64,000 nt of DNA from Mesorhizobium sp. B2-3-4 (GTDB lineage: Bacteria; Pseudomonadota; Alphaproteobacteria; Rhizobiales; Rhizobiaceae), in contig NZ_VFVY01000023.1 of the NCBI RefSeq assembly GCF_006442315.1, positions 60,178 through 124,177 on the forward strand. Reading direction: 5' to 3'. The notes beneath the pieces were generated by a model. The model searched no databases. It was not told where the DNA came from and worked only from the letters and a program-made list of their open reading frames with translations. Numbering within the stretch: the stretch's first letter is position 1; each line of letters starts with the position of its first letter. A program made the position numbers and the translations under genes. This document shows, piece by piece, positions 26,092 through 35,060 of the stretch.

Positions 26092-26997
26092 ATGAACGAA
26101 ACGGTGCGCGGCACGGTCGAGATGTCGGCGGCAATGGCGATCCTGGGGACGATCGGCTGGTTTGTCGTCATGTCAGGCCAGCCGATCATGGATGTGGTGT
26201 TCTGGCGCTGCGCTTTCGGCGCGGTGACACTTCTCGTCATCTGCACCGGCCTTGGATTGCTGCGCGACAGGCTGTCGTTGCGCATCATCGGCATCGCGGC
26301 GCTTGGGGGTGCGGCTATCGTCGTCAACTGGCTGCTCCTGTTCAGCGCCTTCTCGCGCGCCTCCATCTCGATCGCCACCGCGGTCTACAACACGCAGCCC
26401 TTCATGCTGGTCGGCTTCGGCGCGCTCTTCTTCGGCGAGCGCCTGACATTGACCAAGCTGACCTGGCTGGCGATCGCCTTCGCCGGCATGGTGCTGATCG
26501 TCCAGGCCGCCCCCGACGCCGGCGACATCGGCACCAACTATTTCGCCGGCATCGTGATGGCGCTCGCCGCCGCCTTTTTCTGGGCCGTCGCGGCCATCGT
26601 CACCAAGAAGCTCAAGGGCACGCCGCCGCATCTGATCGCGCTGATCCAGGTCTGTGTCGGCGTCCTCATGCTGGCGCCCTTCGCCGATCTCAGGCATCTC
26701 CCCGCCGATCCATGGAGCTGGGCGATGCTCGCAACGCTCGGCGTCGTCCACACCGGCCTGATGTACATCCTGATGTACGGCGCCATCCAGAAGCTGCCGA
26801 CGCACCTGCAGGGGTCGCTGTCCTTCATCTATCCGGTCGTCGCCATACTGGTCGACGTCACCGCTTTCGGCCATCGGCTGCATCTCAGCCAGATCGTCGG
26901 CGCCGCCGCCATCCTGATCGCCGCCGCCGGCATGAACCTCGGCTGGACGCTGTGGAAGTCGAGAACACCAGCGGAAAACACGCAGCCCAGCAGATAA
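26092..26997 (+). CDS. EamA/DMT-family metabolite exporter
   Basis: The 301-residue protein has ten predicted membrane helices in two EamA repeats (about 12-145 and 150-295), with the typical NWLLLFSAFSRASIS and FIYPVVAILVDV signatures. Family members export amino acids or other metabolites in exchange for protons. Divergence from the Lrp/AsnC gene suggests that an amino acid or a related compound is both signal and substrate; this is inferred from context. Confidence 0.9.
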   Translation: MNETVRGTVEMSAAMAILGTIGWFVVMSGQPIMDVVFWRCAFGAVTLLVICTGLGLLRDRLSLRIIGIAALGGAAIVVNWLLLFSAFSRASISIATAVYNTQPFMLVGFGALFFGERLTLTKLTWLAIAFAGMVLIVQAAPDAGDIGTNYFAGIVMALAAAFFWAVAAIVTKKLKGTPPHLIALIQVCVGVLMLAPFADLRHLPADPWSWAMLATLGVVHTGLMYILMYGAIQKLPTHLQGSLSFIYPVVAILVDVTAFGHRLHLSQIVGAAAILIAAAGMNLGWTLWKSRTPAENTQPSR

Positions 26998-27004
26998 GGC
27001 GAAG

Positions 27005-27670
27005 GTGATTTGCACCGGACGCAAATCTCATGCGATTGACGATCCGGTGCAGGCAACGGGTGGTGGCGTGCACATCGGAGCCTTTCAAAGACGACTGCTG
27101 CCCCGTGAACGCGTCCTGTGGAGCGGTATGCCCGCACAGGGCGTATTTTTCACCGGGCGGGATATGTTTCTGATTCCGTTCAGCCTGCTCTGGTGCGGTT
27201 TTGCGATTTTCTGGACTTATATGGCCGCCAGGCAAGGCGCGCCGCTTTTCTTTGACGCCTGGGGAGCGATGTTCATCTGCATCGGGCTCTTCTTCGTCTT
27301 TGGCAGGTTTGCCGTCGACGCATGGCTGAGGCGACGTATCTCCTACGCGGTCACCGACAGGCGCATTCTCATTATGCGCACCGCTCCTTTCGCCAATTTC
27401 ACGTCCATCGATCTGGAGCGGCTCCCCGACATTCAGCTGAGCGGCGAGGGAGAAAAGCGCGGCACATTGCGCTTCGGCGCCGCGACGTCATTCTTCGGAA
27501 GCCCGGGCGCCTGGCCTCGGTCCCGTTATCAAGGTTTCGGCAGCTGGTCGCCGGCCCTCGACCCCGTGCCGCAATTTCTTGGCATTGAGTATCCGTCGAA
27601 AGTGTTCGACATCGTCACGAAGGCCGGCAATGCCCTTCGTCATGACCGCCCAGTGTCGTCGGGCGGCTGA
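27005..27670 (+). CDS. Membrane protein with PH-like domain
   Basis: The protein has two membrane helices (about 52-75 and 84-105) followed by a cytoplasmic domain starting RRRISYAVTDRRILIMRT, which is typical of bacterial PH-like (bPH/YdbT-type) domains, then DLERLPDIQLSGEGEK. The function is unknown. The start is uncertain: GTG 27005 gives 221 residues and GTG 27068 gives 200; the conserved part (LLPRERVLWSGMPAQG) begins after both. It follows the exporter by seven bases and may be read with it. Confidence 0.75.
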   Translation: MICTGRKSHAIDDPVQATGGGVHIGAFQRRLLPRERVLWSGMPAQGVFFTGRDMFLIPFSLLWCGFAIFWTYMAARQGAPLFFDAWGAMFICIGLFFVFGRFAVDAWLRRRISYAVTDRRILIMRTAPFANFTSIDLERLPDIQLSGEGEKRGTLRFGAATSFFGSPGAWPRSRYQGFGSWSPALDPVPQFLGIEYPSKVFDIVTKAGNALRHDRPVSSGG

Positions 27671-27754
27671 CATCTGTTCAATCTCGGCGCTTTGCTCTAT
27701 GCCGCAATCCAACCATCTTCGCCCGGCATAGGCGAAAACCGGGATCGAAGAACC

Positions 27755-28402
27755 ATGAATGACGCAACGCCCCCCAACCGCTGCCGCATTGTGCTGATCG
27801 CGCCGCCCGGCGTGCCGGCCGCCCGCATCGCCGCCGCATTCGATGGCGGTGACGTCGCCTCGCTGATCCTGCCCGAGAACGGCATGGACGAGGCCACCTT
27901 CCAGGCCTTCGCCGAGCAAATCGTGCCCGCGGCGCAGGCCGCTGGTGCCGCCGTGATCATTGCCGGCGACACCCGCATCGCCGGGCGCGTCCAGGCCGAC
28001 GGCATCCATGTCGAGGTTTCCAAGGCAGAACTCGCCGAGACGGTCGAACATTTTCAGGCGAAGATGACGGTCGGCGCCGGCGGCGCCAAGACGCGCGACG
28101 ATGCGCTCGAGCTTGGCGAGACAAGGCCTGACTACATGTTCTTCGGCCGCTTCGGCTACGACAACAAGCCCGAGCCGCATCCGCGCAACCTGTCATTGGG
28201 GCAATGGTGGGCGCAGATGATCCAGATCCCCTGCGTCGTCGAGGCCGGTTCCGATCTTGCCTCGGTCGAAACCGTGGCTGCCACCGGTGCCGAATTCGTC
28301 GCGCTGTCGAGCGCCGTATTCGCCGACGGCGTCGATGCCAGGGCGGCGGTCGCCCGGGCCAATGCGCTGCTCGACGAAACCGCGCCGCGTTTCGAGGATT
28401 GA
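27755..28402 (+). CDS. ThiE-like TIM-barrel protein with altered active site
   Basis: The 215-residue protein resembles thiamine phosphate synthase in length and fold order: AGAAVIIAGDTRIAGRVQAD corresponds to the substrate-binding strand and GIHVEVSK to the family's VHLGQxD loop. The glutamine and aspartate of that loop are missing, and the later GPVFxTxTK motif appears as FFGRFGYDNKPEPHP. It may therefore have another activity. ATG 27755 starts the conserved part. The following Sel1 gene begins one base after its stop codon, so they are probably co-translated. Confidence 0.7.
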   Translation: MNDATPPNRCRIVLIAPPGVPAARIAAAFDGGDVASLILPENGMDEATFQAFAEQIVPAAQAAGAAVIIAGDTRIAGRVQADGIHVEVSKAELAETVEHFQAKMTVGAGGAKTRDDALELGETRPDYMFFGRFGYDNKPEPHPRNLSLGQWWAQMIQIPCVVEAGSDLASVETVAATGAEFVALSSAVFADGVDARAAVARANALLDETAPRFED

Positions 28403-28403
28403 C

Positions 28404-29444
28404 GTGTCGCTGGCGAGGCTTTCCTTTCAGGCCCTGCTTGCGGCGCTCATGATTGAGGCCGCCGGAGCCGAAACGATTCCCTTGCCGCAGGCCAGGCCGG
28501 AAGCCGGCGTGCACACCGACAAGCCGATCGAAAAGCAGCTGCCGCAGCCCGCCACCACCGCCGAGCCGGCCCCGCTGCCGTCGGCCGACACCATCAATCC
28601 CGACCGCTTCGGCGCCAAGCCGGCGGACGCCGCCTACGGCGCCTTCCAGCGCGGCCTCTACAAGACGGCCTATAATCTGGCGCTTGTCCGCGCCCAGAAC
28701 GGCGACCCGGCGGCGCAGACGCTGGTGGCCGAGATTCTGTCGCGGGGGCTCGGCGTTCCGGTCAACTCGGCGGAAGCCGCGAAATGGTATGCGCTTGCCG
28801 CCGAACAGGGCGTTCCGGAATCGCAGTTCCAATATGCGCTGATGCTGCTCGATGGCCGCTACGTCAAGAAAGACACCAAAGAGGCCTATGCGCTGATGCA
28901 GGCGGCGGCCGAGGCCGGCAACCAGCTGGCGCAGTTCAATTTCGCCCAGATGCTGGTGCAGCAGGATCCCGGCGACGCCGGCCTCACCAAAGCGGTGTCC
29001 TATTACGAGCGCGCCGCCGCGACCGGCCTCGCCGACGCGCAATACGCCATGTCGCAGATCTATGCCAATGGCGTCGGCGGCAAGCCGCGTGACGACGCGC
29101 AGGCGCGACGCCTGCTGGCGCAGGCCGCGCGCCAGAATTACGACACCGCGCAGATCGACCTCGCCGCCTGGATGATCGAGGGCCGCGGCGGCGCGCGCGA
29201 CCTGAAATCGGCTTTCGGCTGGACGAAGCAGGCCGCCGAAGGCGGCAATGTCGCGGCCCAGAACCGCCTGGCGAAACTCTACATGCAAGGCATCGGCACC
29301 GATCCGGACCTGGTGCTCGCCGGCGCCTGGTATATCGTCGCCCGCCGCGCCGGCCTCATCGATCAGGAGATGGACGATTTCCTGCAAGGCCTGAGCGACG
29401 ACCAGACCAAGCAGGCCCTGCAGAAGGCGAACCGCCTGCCCTGA
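28404..29444 (+). CDS. Secreted Sel1-repeat protein
   Basis: The 346-residue product starts at GTG 28404, one base after the preceding stop codon, and begins with a signal peptide (cleavage near AGA-ETI, residue 23). A proline-rich linker (about 24-75) is followed by five to six Sel1-like repeats such as AAKWYALAAEQGVPESQFQY and AAEAGNQLAQFNFAQMLVQQ. Sel1 repeats form superhelical scaffolds for protein contacts; in rhizobia some act in exopolysaccharide or envelope signalling. The partner is unknown. Confidence 0.88.
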   Translation: MSLARLSFQALLAALMIEAAGAETIPLPQARPEAGVHTDKPIEKQLPQPATTAEPAPLPSADTINPDRFGAKPADAAYGAFQRGLYKTAYNLALVRAQNGDPAAQTLVAEILSRGLGVPVNSAEAAKWYALAAEQGVPESQFQYALMLLDGRYVKKDTKEAYALMQAAAEAGNQLAQFNFAQMLVQQDPGDAGLTKAVSYYERAAATGLADAQYAMSQIYANGVGGKPRDDAQARRLLAQAARQNYDTAQIDLAAWMIEGRGGARDLKSAFGWTKQAAEGGNVAAQNRLAKLYMQGIGTDPDLVLAGAWYIVARRAGLIDQEMDDFLQGLSDDQTKQALQKANRLP

Positions 29445-29450
29445 GGCCGG

Positions 29451-30467
29451 TCAGCGCGTGTGATCCAGGACGACTTTGCCGAAGGGTGAGCCGTGTTCGA
29501 CATGATGGAACGCCCCGGCTGCCTCCCGCCATGGCAACACCTTGTCGATCACCGGCCTCAACCGGTTGACGACAAGCGCGCGGTTCATCGCCTCGAAGGA
29601 TTCGCGCGAACCAACCGGTATGCCGCGTGCCCTCACCTGGCGGCGGAAGATGTCGAGCGGATTGATTGCCCCCTCATTGCCGCCGAGATAGCCGATCACG
29701 TTGATCTGCGCGCCGCGCGCCGAAGCGCGCAGTGACTGGACGAAGCTTTGCGGGCCGCCGACTTCGATGACGTGATCGGCCCCTCGTCCACCGGTCAGCG
29801 CCAACACCGCCGACCCCCAATCCGGCTCCTTGCGGTAATTGATGCCGTCATGGGCGCCAAGCGCCTTCGCGCGGACGAGCCTGTCGTCGCTGCTCGACGT
29901 GACGATGACGCGTGCGCCGGCGACGGCGGCAAACTGCACCGCAAACAGCGAGACCCCGCCGGTGCCGAGACTGAGCACCGTCTCGCCGGGCTTCAGCCGG
30001 TCTTCGGTGAACAGCGCGTGCCAGGCCGTCACGGCGGCGCAGGGCAATGTCGCCGCCTCGACATCGCTCAGGTGCTCCGGCGCGAGAACCGCGGCCTGTT
30101 CATCCAGCCGGGCGAACTCGCTGAGCAGTCCGTCGATGGGGCCGCCTCGTTGATAGGAGGATTCGGCCATGGCGAAACCGCCGCCGACCCAACGCTGCCA
30201 GAAAGTGGCGCAGACGCGGTCGCCGACCTTGAAGCGGCTTACTTCGGCGCCAACCGCGACCACCTCACCGACGCCGTCCGAAAGCGGCACCAGCGGCAGC
30301 GCGAACGCGGTGTGGTAACTGCCGCGGGCGATTTCGACATCGCGGTAATTGAGGGCGGTAGCCTTGACCCGGATGATCATCTCCTGACGACCCGGTTCCG
30401 GCATCGGCCGCTCGACCAGTCTGAGATTGTCGATCCCGCCAGGCTCCTGCAATTCGATGGCCTTCAT
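29451..30467 (-). CDS. Zinc-independent alcohol dehydrogenase / quinone oxidoreductase-like protein (MDR)
   Basis: The 338-residue protein belongs to the medium-chain dehydrogenase superfamily. The N-terminal GroES-like domain (MKAIELQEPGGIDNLRLVER, then TALNYRDVEIARG) lacks the cysteines and histidine of the zinc site, while the Rossmann domain has LSLGTGGVSLFAVQFA and ALGAHDGINYR. It likely reduces an enone, quinone or aldehyde with NADPH. It is divergent from a LysR-type regulator, which probably controls it through the palindrome at 30534-30555. Confidence 0.9.
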   Translation of the reverse strand: MKAIELQEPGGIDNLRLVERPMPEPGRQEMIIRVKATALNYRDVEIARGSYHTAFALPLVPLSDGVGEVVAVGAEVSRFKVGDRVCATFWQRWVGGGFAMAESSYQRGGPIDGLLSEFARLDEQAAVLAPEHLSDVEAATLPCAAVTAWHALFTEDRLKPGETVLSLGTGGVSLFAVQFAAVAGARVIVTSSSDDRLVRAKALGAHDGINYRKEPDWGSAVLALTGGRGADHVIEVGGPQSFVQSLRASARGAQINVIGYLGGNEGAINPLDIFRRQVRARGIPVGSRESFEAMNRALVVNRLRPVIDKVLPWREAAGAFHHVEHGSPFGKVVLDHTR

Positions 30468-30533
30468 TGTCGACCCTTTCTGTCTGAGCTCCGTGGAAAG
30501 GAAAATCGCTTGCCTTCACCCTGATTTCAAATT

Positions 30534-30555
30534 CATAATAATCAGAATGATTATG
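30534..30555. promoter_or_regulatory. Candidate LysR-type operator
   Basis: CATAAT and ATTATG form a perfect inverted repeat with a 10-base spacer, in the 99-base gap between the divergent dehydrogenase and LysR-type genes. LysR-type regulators bind such T-N11-A dyads. It lies 12 bases before the regulator's start, consistent with autoregulation. Confidence 0.5.
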
Positions 30556-30566
30556 CATTTAAGAGC

Positions 30567-31442
30567 ATGTGTATGATCGAGGAATTGCGCACGCTCGTTC
30601 TGTTCGCCGAGGAGGGCTCGATCCAGAATGTCGCCCGCCGCCTGCCTTTGACCCAGCCCGCCGTCACGCGTCAGATACAGCGGCTGGAGGACATGCTCGC
30701 CACGACACTTCTCGATCGCCGGCAGAAACCGCCGCGCCTGACCACAGCGGGATTGGAGGTCCTGGAGCGCGCGAAGGACATACTGGCTTCGGTCGAGGCC
30801 CTGAAAGCCTTCGCCGCCGACGCCGAACCGCAAGGCGTGCTGCGTGTCGGCCTGGTGCATGGCCTGTCCGACGTCGGCGTCGCGGGCGCCATCGCCCGCG
30901 CGGCGTCCGCGTTTCCAAAAATATCGTTGCGGCTCAAGACCGGCTGGAGCGCGGAACTCGTCGAGCAGTTCGAACGCGGCCAACTCGACCTGGCGATCGT
31001 TCTGCGACCTGCCCATCCCCCGGAGCCGAACGCGCTCGGCACCGAACGTCTGGCGGTCATAGCAAGGGCTGGCGACGCGGAACCCAATTTTACGGACACC
31101 GCTCGAGCTTCGCTGCCCTGGGTGCTCAGCCCCGAACCCTGCGACGCGCGCCAGAGGCTTCTGTCCATTCTGGGCGGCGAGCGGCACCGGCTCGTCGTGG
31201 CGGCGGAAATTCAGGACCCCGCGATGCAGATGGAATGGGTCCGTCGCGGACACGGGCTGGGCCTCATGCCGTTGCGGCTCGCGGCGCGTGGGCTTCCCGA
31301 CGGCCTTACCGTTGTCGATAGCCCGGATTTCGATCTTTCGTTGCAGGTCGTGGCCCTGCGTTCTCCCCATCTGAACCGCCTGGCCAAGGTCGCCGAGGCC
31401 ATTGCAAGGACCGTCGGCGAGGCCATCCGGATAGAGAGCTGA
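30567..31442 (+). CDS. LysR-family transcriptional regulator
   Basis: The 291-residue protein has the LysR N-terminal helix-turn-helix (LRTLVLFAEEGSIQNVARRL, then LTQPAVTRQIQRLEDML) and a periplasmic-binding-protein-like effector domain from about residue 90 (GVLRVGLVHGLSDVGVAG). ATG 30567 or ATG 30573 could be the start; the second fits the usual distance to the HTH. It is divergent from the MDR dehydrogenase, its likely target. The inducer is unknown. Confidence 0.93.
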   Translation: MCMIEELRTLVLFAEEGSIQNVARRLPLTQPAVTRQIQRLEDMLATTLLDRRQKPPRLTTAGLEVLERAKDILASVEALKAFAADAEPQGVLRVGLVHGLSDVGVAGAIARAASAFPKISLRLKTGWSAELVEQFERGQLDLAIVLRPAHPPEPNALGTERLAVIARAGDAEPNFTDTARASLPWVLSPEPCDARQRLLSILGGERHRLVVAAEIQDPAMQMEWVRRGHGLGLMPLRLAARGLPDGLTVVDSPDFDLSLQVVALRSPHLNRLAKVAEAIARTVGEAIRIES

Positions 31443-31558
31443 TGCCGGTCGGCCGGGGTGAGCCGATCCGGCCTCCCTTGCCTCTCCGGGCGATTTGTGG
31501 TCTTGGGAGCCCCTAAATCGCCTGTCCCGGCGAAAATCTCATTCCGGATCCAATCATC

Positions 31559-32125
31559 ATGGCCAAGATCAATGGCAACGAAATCCGTCCCGGCTATGTC
31601 ATCGAACACGATGGCGGCCTCTGGGTCGCGGTCAAGACCAACACCGTCAAGCCCGGCAAGGGCGGCGCCTACAACCAGGTCGAGCTGAAGAACCTCATCA
31701 ACGGCACCAAGCTCAACGAGCGCTTCCGCTCGGCCGAGACCGTCGAGCAGATCCGGCTCGATCTCAAGGATTTCTCCTTCCTCTACGAGCAGGGCGAAGC
31801 GCTGGTGTTCATGGACACCGAAAGCTACGAGCAGCTCGAACTGAACAAGGATTTCGTCGGCGACCGCTCGGCCTTTCTGCAGGACGGCATGATGGTGACG
31901 GTGCAGCTCTATGAGGAAAAGCCGATCGGCATTTCGCTGCCCGACTATGTCACCCTGACCATTACCGAGGCGGATCCCGTGGTGAAGGGCCAGACGGCGG
32001 CATCCTCCTACAAGCCGGCGGTGCTGGAAAACGGCATCCGGGTGCTGGTGCCGCCCTTCATCGGCGCCGGCGAACGCATCATCGTCGACACCAACGAAAT
32101 CACTTACGTGCGCCGCGCCGACTGA
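31559..32125 (+). CDS. efp: Translation elongation factor P
   Basis: EF-P enters the ribosomal E site and relieves stalling at polyproline. The 188-residue product has the three beta-barrel domains of the family: KOW-like N-terminal with the tip loop VKPGKGGAY (Lys34 is the residue modified in other bacteria), the OB domain, and the C-terminal domain with the family signature near KPAVLENGIRVLVPPFI. A stem (GGCGATTT with AAATCGCC) lies in its leader at about 31486-31525. Length and spacing are normal. Confidence 0.98.
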   Translation: MAKINGNEIRPGYVIEHDGGLWVAVKTNTVKPGKGGAYNQVELKNLINGTKLNERFRSAETVEQIRLDLKDFSFLYEQGEALVFMDTESYEQLELNKDFVGDRSAFLQDGMMVTVQLYEEKPIGISLPDYVTLTITEADPVVKGQTAASSYKPAVLENGIRVLVPPFIGAGERIIVDTNEITYVRRAD

Positions 32126-32208
32126 TGCATCTCGACCAGTGGCCGATTTTGTAGTCACTGACATGCACCGAGACAGAATCTAGCCGCGCCGCACCAGGAA
32201 GAAGCACT

Positions 32209-33009
32209 ATGGCACGCTCCGCCCTCCTCAACGTCATGGTCCAGGCCGCAATGAAGGCCGGCCGCTCGCTGTCGCGCGACTTCGGCGAAGTCCAGAACCT
32301 GCAGGTCTCGATGAAAGGCCCGGGCGACTATGTCAGCCAGGCCGACCGCAAGGCCGAGGACATCGTCTTTGCCGAACTGTCGAAGGCGCGCCCCGGCTAC
32401 GGCTTCCTGATGGAAGAGCGCGGCGTCATTGAAGGCGACGACAGCCAGCACCGCTGGATCGTCGATCCTCTCGACGGCACCACCAATTTCCTGCACGGCA
32501 TTCCGCTGTTCGCCGTCTCTATCGCCCTGGAACGCCAGGGCCAGATCGTCGCCGGCGTCATCTACAATCCAGCCATGGACGAACTCTATACGACCGAGCG
32601 CGGCGGCGGCGCCTTCATGAACGATCGCCGCCTGCGCGTCGCCGGCCGCACCAAGTTCATCGACTCCGTCGTCGGCTGCGGCGTGCCGCATCTGGGGCGT
32701 GGCCAGCACGGCCAGTTCCTGGTCGAGCTGCGCAATGTGATGGCCGAGGTTTCCGGCGTCAGGCGCCTCGGCTCCGCTTCCCTCGATCTCGCCTATGTCG
32801 CCGCCGGGCGCATGGACGGGTTCTGGGAAGTCGGCCTGTCGGCCTGGGACATCGCCGCCGGCCTGCTCTTGATCCGCGAGGCGGGCGGCTTCGTTTCCGA
32901 CATGGACGGCGGACAGGACATGCTGGACAACGGCTCGGTCGTCGCCGGCAATGAGGTGATCCAGCGCGCCCTGCTCAAGACGGTGAAGATCCCGTACGCG
33001 CCCCGCTGA
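32209..33009 (+). CDS. suhB: Inositol monophosphatase family protein (SuhB-like)
   Basis: The 266-residue protein has the metal-binding motifs of the family: EE at 69-70, WIVDPLDGTTNF at 83-94 and WDIAAGLLLIREAGG near residue 217. These enzymes hydrolyse inositol-1-phosphate and similar phosphomonoesters with magnesium and are inhibited by lithium; E. coli SuhB also acts in rRNA antitermination. It lies 83 bases after efp in the same direction and may be read with it. Confidence 0.92.
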   Translation: MARSALLNVMVQAAMKAGRSLSRDFGEVQNLQVSMKGPGDYVSQADRKAEDIVFAELSKARPGYGFLMEERGVIEGDDSQHRWIVDPLDGTTNFLHGIPLFAVSIALERQGQIVAGVIYNPAMDELYTTERGGGAFMNDRRLRVAGRTKFIDSVVGCGVPHLGRGQHGQFLVELRNVMAEVSGVRRLGSASLDLAYVAAGRMDGFWEVGLSAWDIAAGLLLIREAGGFVSDMDGGQDMLDNGSVVAGNEVIQRALLKTVKIPYAPR

Positions 33010-33167
33010 GGCGATCCCGGCGCAGTGCCGGAAAAGCGCGGGGCGCTTCCCCGGCGGAATCGGGCAAGGGCCTGCCGCGCGCTGAAGCGACGCAGTCGCA
33101 AAACCGCAAACAAAGCTTGAAATACTGTCCTTCGATTGCCCAGATTAGGGGCGATGCAGGACGCTGG

Positions 33168-33854
33168 ATGACCAAGACACCGCTACAGATCGAGATGCCT
33201 TTCATCGGACGCTGGCACTATTCGCGCGCCGAGATGATCGCCGACGGGATCGTCCATGCGGTGGGCATTGTCCTGGCGATCGCGGCCGGTTCGGCGCTGC
33301 TGGCACTCGCGGCGTTCCGGGTCGGGCCCGGCGAATACATCGCCGCCGCCTTCTATGTCGTCTCGCTGCTTACCGTTCTGTCGGTGTCGCTGACCTACAA
33401 TCTATGGCCGGTGACCTCGCCGGCGAAATGGATCTTGCGGCGCTTCGACCACGCCGCGATCTATCTCTTGATCGCCGCCACCTACACGCCCTTTCTCGCC
33501 CAGTTGGGAGACTCCGCCCTGGCGCGCTGGATGATCGTCCTGGTCTGGGCCGCGGCGGCAACCGGCATTGCCGTAAAGGTATTCTTACCCGGCCGCTTCG
33601 ACCGGCTGGCGATCGGCTTCTACCTGGCCATTGGCTGGAGCGGCGTCGTGCTGGTCAAGCCACTCGTCGAGACGCTGCCGACCACGTCGATCGTGCTCAT
33701 CGTCGCTGGCGGCGTCGTCTACTCCTGCGGCGTGATCTTCTTCGCCTGGAAGGGCCTGCGCTTCCACAACGCGCTGTGGCACGGCTTCGTCGTCACCGGC
33801 GCCGGCCTGCACCTTGCCGCCATGGTCGATTGTCTGGTCATCAACCGCCTCTGA
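33168..33854 (+). CDS. Hemolysin III / YqfA family membrane protein
   Basis: The 228-residue protein has seven predicted membrane helices and the hemolysin III/PAQR signature: ADGIVHAVGIVLAIA near residue 24, WILRRFDHAAIYLLIAATYTPF in the middle and LWHGFVVTGAGLHLAAM near the end. The conserved histidines and aspartate fit the predicted metal-dependent hydrolase (CREST) superfamily. The family name comes from one Bacillus cereus protein; a hemolytic role here is unlikely. ATG 33168 follows AGGACG. Confidence 0.9.
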   Translation: MTKTPLQIEMPFIGRWHYSRAEMIADGIVHAVGIVLAIAAGSALLALAAFRVGPGEYIAAAFYVVSLLTVLSVSLTYNLWPVTSPAKWILRRFDHAAIYLLIAATYTPFLAQLGDSALARWMIVLVWAAAATGIAVKVFLPGRFDRLAIGFYLAIGWSGVVLVKPLVETLPTTSIVLIVAGGVVYSCGVIFFAWKGLRFHNALWHGFVVTGAGLHLAAMVDCLVINRL

Positions 33855-33953
33855 GCAGCGGCCTCAAAGGGGGCCTGTGGCAATATTGCCAAGCACCATT
33901 CAATTTGGTCACAATTCCGTTTAGAGTCGCGAACTACGTGATCGGCGGCACTG

Positions 33954-34002
33954 GAGCAATTCGAGGGAAAGTGTGATCGGTTTCCCGTTCGGAATTGCGT
34001 CA
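33954..34002. repeat. RIME-like palindromic intergenic repeat, copy 1
   Basis: The arms CAATTCGAGGGAAA and TTTCCCGTTCGGAATTG form an imperfect palindrome around GTGTGATCGG. It shares the layout and many bases with the copy at 37293-37342. Such rhizobial intergenic mosaic elements are common in Rhizobium and Mesorhizobium. Confidence 0.75.
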
Positions 34003-34033
34003 AGGCAAACAGAGCATCGGAAACGGGGCACGG

Positions 34034-35059
34034 ATGGCTTTTCTCAGATCCTTCGGCATGGGCAGGCGCTCCGACGTTCTGATCTACGATCCGCATAAAT
34101 TGTCGAGTCCGCAGGTCTTTCTGCTGACCATGGTCATCTTTCTGGCCATCGTCGCCTTCATCGCTGCCATCCTGACGCGGCAGATCTCGACCGCTTTCGT
34201 CACCAATCCCGGCCTCAACGGCTTGATCGTCGGCGTGCTGGTCGTTGGTATCCTGCTGGCTTTCGCCCAGGTCGGGCGGCTGTTTCGCGAGGTGCGCTGG
34301 GTCAATTCCTTCCGCGCCGGCTCGGAGACCACCGAACCCGTGCTGCTGGCACCGATGAAGGCAATGATCGGCCGTTCCTCGGCGACGGCCTTTTCCACCT
34401 CGTCGATGCGCACGATGCTCGACTCCATCGCCACGCGCCTCGACGAAAGCCGCGATACCTCGCGCTATCTGGTCGGCCTGCTGGTGTTCCTGGGCCTGCT
34501 CGGCACCTTCTGGGGCCTGCTGAACACGATCGGTTCGATCCGCGAGACCATCGAATCGCTCGATCCCGGCACCGGTGATGCGGCGGCCGTGCTCGATTCC
34601 CTGAAGCAAGGCCTGTCAGCGCCGCTGGCCGGCATGGGCACCGCCTTCTCGTCCTCGCTGTTCGGCCTCTCCGGCTCGCTCGTGCTCGGCTTCCTCGACC
34701 TGCAGGCAGGCCGCGCCCAGACGCGCTTCTACACCGAACTCGAGAACTGGCTGTCCTCGGTAACCGATCTGTCGTCCGACATCGTCGTTTCCGATCCGGC
34801 CAAGACCGAACCCTCCGACGAAATCCGACTGTTGTCGGAGCGGCTGCGCAGCATGCAGGAGAATGGCGGCGGCTCCAACCCGCGCGTCGCCACCGCCATG
34901 GCCAATCTCGCGGACGGCATTTCCGGCCTGGTCAAGAACATGCGTTCCGAGCAGCAGATTATGCGCGACTGGGTCGAAGCCCAGTCCGACGAACAGAAGG
35001 CGATGCGCAACACGCTGGAAAAGATCGCCGACGCGCTGAAGAAGCCCGGAGTGCACTAG
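34034..35059 (+). CDS. MotA/TolQ/ExbB-type proton channel subunit
   Basis: The 341-residue protein has four predicted membrane helices: about 27-50, 58-80, 145-168 (YLVGLLVFLGLLGTFWGLLN) and 195-225 (LAGMGTAFSSSLFGLSGSLV), the last two forming the MotA/TolQ/ExbB channel domain. A soluble loop separates helices 2 and 3, and a helical cytoplasmic tail of about 110 residues ends the protein. With the OmpA-domain gene one base downstream it should form a proton-driven stator-like complex. It is separate from the tolQR genes at 14 kb. The role is unknown. Confidence 0.85.
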   Translation: MAFLRSFGMGRRSDVLIYDPHKLSSPQVFLLTMVIFLAIVAFIAAILTRQISTAFVTNPGLNGLIVGVLVVGILLAFAQVGRLFREVRWVNSFRAGSETTEPVLLAPMKAMIGRSSATAFSTSSMRTMLDSIATRLDESRDTSRYLVGLLVFLGLLGTFWGLLNTIGSIRETIESLDPGTGDAAAVLDSLKQGLSAPLAGMGTAFSSSLFGLSGSLVLGFLDLQAGRAQTRFYTELENWLSSVTDLSSDIVVSDPAKTEPSDEIRLLSERLRSMQENGGGSNPRVATAMANLADGISGLVKNMRSEQQIMRDWVEAQSDEQKAMRNTLEKIADALKKPGVH

Positions 35060-35060
35060 C

